DNA from: Alloprevotella sp. oral taxon 473 str. F0040
Lineage (GTDB): Bacteria > Bacteroidota > Bacteroidia > Bacteroidales > Bacteroidaceae
Direction: 5' to 3'
Assembly: GCF_000318095.2 (NCBI RefSeq)
Contig: NZ_KB290702.1
Location: forward strand, 61,276-121,258
DNA: 59,983 nucleotides
This document shows, piece by piece, positions 55,309 to 59,983 of this stretch (the stretch's first letter is position 1; each line of letters opens with the position of its first letter). Made by a program: the position numbers and the translations under genes. Under the pieces are notes generated by a model. It ran no database searches and was not told the DNA's origin. It saw only the letters and a list, made by a program, of their open reading frames with translations.

Positions 55309-56583
55309 TTAGTGGATTCGAGCGGCAAGCTGAGCACGATATGCTTCCCAATCTGTGATAGGTTTGCGAGCGACACCACTTTCAACGGCGGCTTTAGCCA
55401 CCGCGCAAGAAACTTCAACCACAAGACGTGAATCTACGGGCTTGGGAATGAAATAGTCTGCCCCAAACTCGAGATGATCTACACCATAAGCCTCCTTAAC
55501 TGAGGCAGGAACTTCTTGGCGAGCAAGTTCTGCAATGGCACGCACTGCAGCTTGCTTCATGGGTTCGTTGATGGCTGAAGAGGCTGTGTCAAGAGCTCCA
55601 CGGAAAATGTAGGGGAAGCCTAAGACATTGTTGATTTGGTTAGGATAGTCAGTACGGCCAGTGGACATGATGACATCAGGACGTGCTTCACGAGCATCAT
55701 CATATGAAATCTCAGGAACTGGGTTGGCAAGTGCGAAAATGATGGGACGTTCTGCCATGGTGCGCACCATATCTTGAGAGAGAACATTGCCCTTAGACAA
55801 ACCTACGAAGACATCTGCACCTTGAACAGCTTCTGCAAGGGTGCGCACATCAGTGCGCTGTGTGGCAAACTCACGCTTTTGCGCATTGATGTCAGTGCGA
55901 TCAGCGGAGATAACTCCTTTAGAATCAAGCATAATAAGGTTGCTAGGCTTAAGTCCAAAGGCGATATAGAGGCGTGCACAGCTAATAGCGGCTGCACCTG
56001 CTCCATTCATCACTAGCTTCACATCCTCGATGCGCTTACCCGCTACTTCACAGGCATTGAGAAGGCCTGCACAAGAGATGATGGCTGTGCCGTGTTGGTC
56101 GTCATGCATCACGGGAATGTCGAGTTCTTCTTTCAGACGAGTCTCGATTTCAAAACACTCAGGGGCTTTGATATCTTCAAGGTTGATACCCCCGAATGTG
56201 GGAGCAATGGCTTTTACCACTTGGATGAAACGCTCAGGATCTTTCTCGTCAACCTCAATATCAAAAGCATCTACGCCAGCATAAATTTTGAAGAGGAGGC
56301 TCTTGCCTTCCATCACTGGTTTGCCTGCTACAGCACCTATATCGCCTAAGCCCAAGACGGCTGTACCATTAGAGATAACGGCTACTAGATTTCCTTTATT
56401 AGTATAGCGATAGGCATCGTCATTGTTCTTTTGAATCTCTAAACAGGGTTCTGCTACGCCCGGTGAATAGGCAAGAGAAAGGTCTGTTTGAGTGGCATGG
56501 GGTTTTGTAGGAACAACTTCAATTTTACCGGGACGCCCTTGTTCGTGGTAAGCCAGGGCTGCTTCTTTCGTGATTTTTGCCAT
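55309..56583 (-). CDS. NAD(P)-dependent malic enzyme
   Basis: Malic enzyme (424 aa) decarboxylates malate to pyruvate. The catalytic sequence [14 protein letters not shown], the metal-binding [19 protein letters not shown] and the NAD domain [17 protein letters not shown] are intact. Length fits the short bacterial form. Many relatives carry a C-terminal phosphotransacetylase-like domain of about 320 residues, and none is present here. Promoter box on the minus strand at 56774, leader about 175 nt. Confidence 0.93.
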   Translation of the reverse strand: MAKITKEAALAYHEQGRPGKIEVVPTKPHATQTDLSLAYSPGVAEPCLEIQKNNDDAYRYTNKGNLVAVISNGTAVLGLGDIGAVAGKPVMEGKSLLFKIYAGVDAFDIEVDEKDPERFIQVVKAIAPTFGGINLEDIKAPECFEIETRLKEELDIPVMHDDQHGTAIISCAGLLNACEVAGKRIEDVKLVMNGAGAAAISCARLYIAFGLKPSNLIMLDSKGVISADRTDINAQKREFATQRTDVRTLAEAVQGADVFVGLSKGNVLSQDMVRTMAERPIIFALANPVPEISYDDAREARPDVIMSTGRTDYPNQINNVLGFPYIFRGALDTASSAINEPMKQAAVRAIAELARQEVPASVKEAYGVDHLEFGADYFIPKPVDSRLVVEVSCAVAKAAVESGVARKPITDWEAYRAQLAARIH

Positions 56584-56766
56584 AATCGTATGGTATATGT
56601 TATGATTTTAATAGGATAAATTCCGTGGATGCTGTCTGATAGTTTGGAGGTTTACTATAAATCTGATACTAAAAATAGTTGATGCAAGGCCCTTATAGGG
56701 AGCTATTTCCCATTACGATGGATTGCATGCGGATTCCTAACAAGAATATGCACACGGATATTAGGG

Positions 56767-56774
56767 CAAAGATA
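56767..56774 (-). promoter_or_regulatory. Promoter -7 box of the malic enzyme gene
   Basis: TATCTTTG on the minus strand followed by CCC. A TTTG lies upstream, but the spacing (12 bp) is short. Confidence 0.45.
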
Positions 56775-57027
56775 CAATTTTCTCTGCAAACTACGTGCCT
56801 TTTGCTCTTTTTCTTGCCTGATGACTTGATGATTGCCATGATAGGTGGGAATTTACAAGGTGGTAGCTCCGTTTACGTTAAAGAAGCTCTGAATGCAGCT
56901 ATGAAATTTAGGCTAGAAAAGTAATTACAGTAGAAGAATTATCTCTAAAAATGGCTTATTATCGGAAGGTGATGCGTAGAAAAAGCGTAAACGACAGGTC
57001 TGTTTGGTCAAAAAGATGGCTAGATGC

Positions 57028-57058
57028 TTGGGAAGCACAACGGAAATAGGTATCTTTG
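57028..57058 (+). promoter_or_regulatory. Promoter of the ferredoxin gene
   Basis: TTG (57028-57030), a 20-bp spacer and TATCTTTG (57051-57058), followed by CCGTAGATTC. The leader is about 135 nt. Confidence 0.65.
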
Positions 57059-57196
57059 CCGTAGATTCATGTATTATCCTTAGTGATTCCTGTCGAGATG
57101 ACAGCAAATAGTAAGGGCTGGCTTTGGCTGGGCATGGGTCTATGACAGACATACATAACATAACAAACATTTATTCATTCATTAAATTCTTACACA

Positions 57197-57367
57197 ATGG
57201 CTTACATTATTAATGATGATTGCATTGCATGTGGCACTTGCATCGACGAATGCCCAACTGCATCTATCACTGAAGGTGAAATCTACGTTATCTCTCCCGA
57301 AACTTGCATTGACTGTGGTGCTTGCGCTGACGTTTGCCCCACTGGTGTAATTGCTCCTGCGGAGTAG
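57197..57367 (+). CDS. 2[4Fe-4S] ferredoxin
   Basis: A small ferredoxin (56 aa) with two complete cluster motifs: C9, C12, C15, C19-Pro (CIACGTCIDECP) and C37, C40, C43, C47-Pro (CIDCGACADVCP). This is the clostridial type, a low-potential electron carrier for pyruvate:ferredoxin oxidoreductase, hydrogenase or Rnf. The MAYIINDDCIACGTC start is standard. The gene is too short for many ORF filters but is certain from its motifs. It has its own promoter and terminator. Confidence 0.97.
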   Translation: MAYIINDDCIACGTCIDECPTASITEGEIYVISPETCIDCGACADVCPTGVIAPAE

Positions 57368-57460
57368 TCATTTTAGAAAACTGAACTTTCTCGGACGAGA
57401 ATACTGAGTGCTGACTCTCAGTGACTCATTCTTCTTGCGAAATCAGTTTTACTTTTCAAA

Positions 57461-57498
57461 AAAATCCCCACCATCGTTAGCACGATAGTGGGGATTTT
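57461..57498. terminator. Bidirectional terminator between the ferredoxin and AspT-type genes
   Basis: AAAATCCCCACCATCGT pairs with ACGATAGTGGGGATTTT with one mismatch, with A-run before and T-rich sequence after. It lies between convergent genes. Confidence 0.85.
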
Positions 57499-57516
57499 CT
57501 TTGGCGGGGACCGTCC

Positions 57517-59277
57517 TTAGCTGAGGAAGAACAACAGAATGAGTTGTGCAACAAGGATACGTAAGAACATTGCGGGGAGATATACGGTGCTGTAACCTAC
57601 TGCGGGTGCATTGTTACCGGCAGTCGTATTGGCAAAAGCCAAGGCAGGTGGATCGGTGTTGGCACCTGCTATGAGTCCCATAAGAGTGAAATAATTGAGC
57701 TTGAGCTTCCAGCGGCCGATAAGTCCACAGATAAAAATGGGAACTATGGTAATCAAGAATCCCATCCATACATAGTGGATGCCGTCTCCAGCCATTATGG
57801 TGCGCCAGAAAGAGGCTCCAGCTTGGATACCGACACTGCTAAGGAAGAGGATTAGGCCGACCTCACGCAACATCAAGTTGGCAGAAGTAGAAACATAGGT
57901 GTTGATGCGATAACGATGTCCAAAAGCACCTACGAGGATAGCAACAAAGAGAGGACCACCAGCCAAACCGAGTTTCACAGGAACGTCTACACCAGGGAAC
58001 GGAATGGGAATTTGTCCCACCAAGAGACCAATAAGAATTCCCATGAAGAGGACTCCGACATTAGGATGATCGAGGCGTTCTACTTGTGAACCCAATACAG
58101 ACTTAACTCGTTCAACATTTTCTTCTGTACCAGTGACTAGAACACGGTCACCTACAAGAAGAGGAAGATTTCGGTCTGCAAAGAGCTCCATGCCTCCACG
58201 AGTGACACGTGTGACATTCACACCATAGAGTGAAGATAAATGCAGCTGGGCAAGGCTTCGACCTGTGATTTCTTCACGAGTCACTACCATGCGGCGACTT
58301 ACATATTGTACTGTGTCTATTTGCTCCTCATGACCTACTTCTGCTGTTTTACCCATGAGTTGGATGAGAGCTTCAGAATCCTGTTCAGAACATACGAGGT
58401 GAATACGCATGCCCATAGAAACTTCTGTCGTGGCATTGGGCACAACAAATTGTCCGTCGGGATAAATGCAACGAGTTACTACGAACTGACGCTTGAAGAA
58501 ATTGCGGAGTTCTTCTAGTGTCTTGCCAACTACTGCTAGATTGCTGACTTCGATGATGAGGTGCTTGGGAGTGGTTTCAGGATGCGACTCGTTGCGTTGG
58601 CGAAGCTCCTCTTGTTCTTTTTCCAGAGAAATGCGAGCGATAAAACGCAAAGCAATTGTGGAGAGTATGATTCCTACAACACCCAAAGGATAGGCACAAG
58701 CATATCCATTAGCAATAGCAGGGACATTACACGTATCACCGAAAAGTTCGGGTAAAATGCTGTTGGCAGCTCCTAGTGAAGGGGTATTAGTTACTGCACC
58801 GCACATGACACCGACCATCATAGCCAGATTTCCCTTGTCGTGAGGTGTAGAGAAAATACCTGTGTTGTCAGCAAGGAAGAATAAACCTAGTGTCATTGCT
58901 ACGTTCAGTAGCACTAGCAACACTGCCAAAAGGCTCATTCCGAGGCCTCCTTTGCGGAAAGCTTGGAAAAAGCTGGGACCTACCTGGAGTCCGATGCAAT
59001 AAACAAACAAGATGAGACCGAGTTCCTTGACAATATCAATGATGTGTCGCTGATAAGCCACGGCTTCAGCTGGATTGTCATAGAGGAAATTCGTGCAAAT
59101 GTGGCCTACAAAAATGCCAACAAACAACACCCAGGTTACACCAAAGGCGATGCCATTCTTTCTTCCGCCAATCTTCCATTGGCCAAAACGTACGCCTAGA
59201 CTAATAACTAGCGCATAAATAATCAGCAAGTGCGCTGCACTTTTAGGGTCAGTAAGAAGTTTAATGATCCAGTCCAT
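57517..59277 (-). CDS. AspT/YidE-type transporter with two TrkA-C domains
   Basis: The protein (586 aa) has the duplicated membrane layout of the aspartate:alanine exchanger family: five or so helices, two soluble RCK-C-like domains in the centre (EVSNLAVVGKTLEELRNFFK and VTREEITGRSLAQLHLSSLY), then a second helix group. The paired sequences GLILFVYCIGLQVGPSFFQA and VGLILFLSSVGIQAGASFWR show the internal repeat. The substrate is unknown in Bacteroidetes. Dicarboxylate or amino acid is a guess from the family. It is monocistronic, with its own promoter. Confidence 0.88.
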   Translation of the reverse strand: MDWIIKLLTDPKSAAHLLIIYALVISLGVRFGQWKIGGRKNGIAFGVTWVLFVGIFVGHICTNFLYDNPAEAVAYQRHIIDIVKELGLILFVYCIGLQVGPSFFQAFRKGGLGMSLLAVLLVLLNVAMTLGLFFLADNTGIFSTPHDKGNLAMMVGVMCGAVTNTPSLGAANSILPELFGDTCNVPAIANGYACAYPLGVVGIILSTIALRFIARISLEKEQEELRQRNESHPETTPKHLIIEVSNLAVVGKTLEELRNFFKRQFVVTRCIYPDGQFVVPNATTEVSMGMRIHLVCSEQDSEALIQLMGKTAEVGHEEQIDTVQYVSRRMVVTREEITGRSLAQLHLSSLYGVNVTRVTRGGMELFADRNLPLLVGDRVLVTGTEENVERVKSVLGSQVERLDHPNVGVLFMGILIGLLVGQIPIPFPGVDVPVKLGLAGGPLFVAILVGAFGHRYRINTYVSTSANLMLREVGLILFLSSVGIQAGASFWRTIMAGDGIHYVWMGFLITIVPIFICGLIGRWKLKLNYFTLMGLIAGANTDPPALAFANTTAGNNAPAVGYSTVYLPAMFLRILVAQLILLFFLS

Positions 59278-59310
59278 AGGGAGGTAAAAAAGTTTGCTAA
59301 TTTAACATAG

Positions 59311-59342
59311 CAAATATAAGCATTTTATACGAACAAAACAAA
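59311..59342 (-). promoter_or_regulatory. Promoter of the AspT-type transporter gene
   Basis: On the minus strand TTTG (59342-59339), a 20-bp spacer and TATATTTG (59318-59311). A further TACCTTTG overlaps the -33 box at 59346-59339. Confidence 0.65.
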
Positions 59343-59816
59343 GGTAATACTGAGAAAGTGGCTCAAATCGGAGAGTAAAACAGGACTCATGAAGATATAT
59401 ACCAAGAATATACATGAACAAAATCAGATACTTACTGAATAACTGAATTGTACCTGATAGTGCAATACACTCTGAGATTACTAAGCTAAGAGAGCTAACT
59501 CCATCGATACTCAATATAGGTCAAAGTGAAAGTAACGTCTTATCCTAAAAATACTGCAATCGTGTATCAAGCATCGTGTGCTATATCAAAGCAGATGGGA
59601 GCATGTGAACACGGTACAAGCTAATAAGCTGCGAAGACTAGTGTAAAGAACGAGAAAAACACAGGAACATTCCACTTAAAAAATTGATGCTAATAGGTAC
59701 AAAAACGTAAGCCGCCCTTCTAAAGCTCTGTGGATGGCCAAACTAAATGCGACTATGAGAGTTCGTTAGCATTACAATACGAACTCGATTCAAGCACCAT
59801 ACTAACACGTTTCTAG

Positions 59817-59983
59817 CACAATACAAACAATATACAAGTACTATAAAACATGATACAAGTACAATACAAACAACACACAAGAACTACAAAAGACGAAACT
59901 AGTACAATACAAGTACTAGATAACATGATACAAGTACAATACAAACAATATACAAGTACAATAAACAGTCGATACTTGCACCT
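59817..59983. repeat. ACAAGTAC-rich degenerate tandem repeat at the right edge
   Basis: The motifs ACAAGTAC, ACAATACAAACAATATACAA and CATGATACAAGTACAATAC recur several times; two near-identical blocks start close to 59848 and 59926. The array continues past the window, so its size is unknown. Confidence 0.75.

Larger units (their letters stand above)
56584..57196. other. Divergent region between the malic enzyme and ferredoxin genes
   Basis: It holds -7 boxes for both genes: TATCTTTG on the minus strand at 56767-56774 and on the plus strand at 57051-57058. An 81-codon frame (56679-56924) shows no protein-like features. Confidence 0.6.
59278..59983. other. Right-edge intergenic region
   Basis: After the AspT-type promoter the region is AT-rich and gene-less, and ends in tandem repeats that run off the window (59817-59983). 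Confidence 0.6.

Noticed and set aside
56679-56924. 81-codon frame between the malic enzyme and ferredoxin genes
   Set aside because: It covers the malic enzyme promoter and has no protein-like features.

Overview
The window reads as chromosomal DNA of a host-associated Bacteroidota, most likely order Bacteroidales (Prevotellaceae- or Porphyromonadaceae-like). Supporting signs are many promoters of the Bacteroidota type (TTTG, about 20 bp, TAnnTTTG), an HmuY/HmuR-type haem locus, large secreted glycosidases with short conserved C-terminal tails, DUF5020/Tsx-like and OmpA-type outer-membrane proteins, and a DjlA-like protein. I saw no phage, plasmid, IS, CRISPR or rRNA genes. The genus is an inference.

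Layout. 1-4000: the 3' end of an unknown gene, then a TonB-dependent receptor whose stop codon overlaps the start of hemG (protoporphyrinogen oxidase). 4-10 kb (minus strand): an efflux operon, tolC-hlyD-permease-permease, with a four-helix-bundle gene between inverted arrays of a degenerate heptamer (TTAGACN). 10.7-19.4 kb (plus): two tandem GH95 alpha-L-fucosidases and a GEVED-GH16 endo-glycanase with similar C-terminal tails, a plausible host-glycan (mucin) set. It has no SusC/SusD pair in the window. 19.7-20.8 kb: tRNA-Gln and a DjlA-like co-chaperone. 21-24.6 kb: lipoprotein, HmuY-like and HmuR-like haem acquisition operon. 25-28.5 kb: a FucP-type sugar permease and, on the other strand, rmlD-rmlB. 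29-31 kb: a split ThrE-type exporter and tRNA-Lys. 31.4-37 kb (minus): a lipoprotein serine protease, ribD, cysS and a sialidase. 37.7-42.7 kb (plus): a membrane protein and a nucleobase group (UraA-type permease, Tsx-like channel, frameshifted adenine permease). 43-49 kb: a small membrane protein, cvfB-like, lolD, an exonuclease, fur and a CPA2 antiporter. 49-52 kb: asd and an OmpA-like porin. 52-54.6 kb: a gene-poor stretch with a candidate small RNA. 54.6-59.3 kb: argR, malic enzyme, a 2[4Fe-4S] ferredoxin and an AspT/YidE-type transporter.

Functionally, sialidase, fucosidases and GH16 could release sugars from host glycans while the FHS-family permease imports a monosaccharide. The two TonB receptors, the HmuY-like lipoprotein and hemG suggest haem or porphyrin scavenging. 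Several genes carry out ordinary amino-acid, redox and envelope functions.

The most unusual content is between the genes. Five intergenic arrays (10.6, 19.6, 28.7, 37.15 and 52.9 kb) repeat a TCGGAG/CTCCGA core with A- and T-rich flanks at an almost exact 21-bp period, two helical turns. Three of them sit directly upstream of, or overlap, a consensus promoter. A second family is built of TTAGACN heptamers and flanks the four-helix-bundle gene as inverted arms, with gene-less copies elsewhere. In one place it supplies the last codons and stop of hlyD. These two families, plus a candidate sRNA at 53.9 kb, are the best leads for something undescribed.
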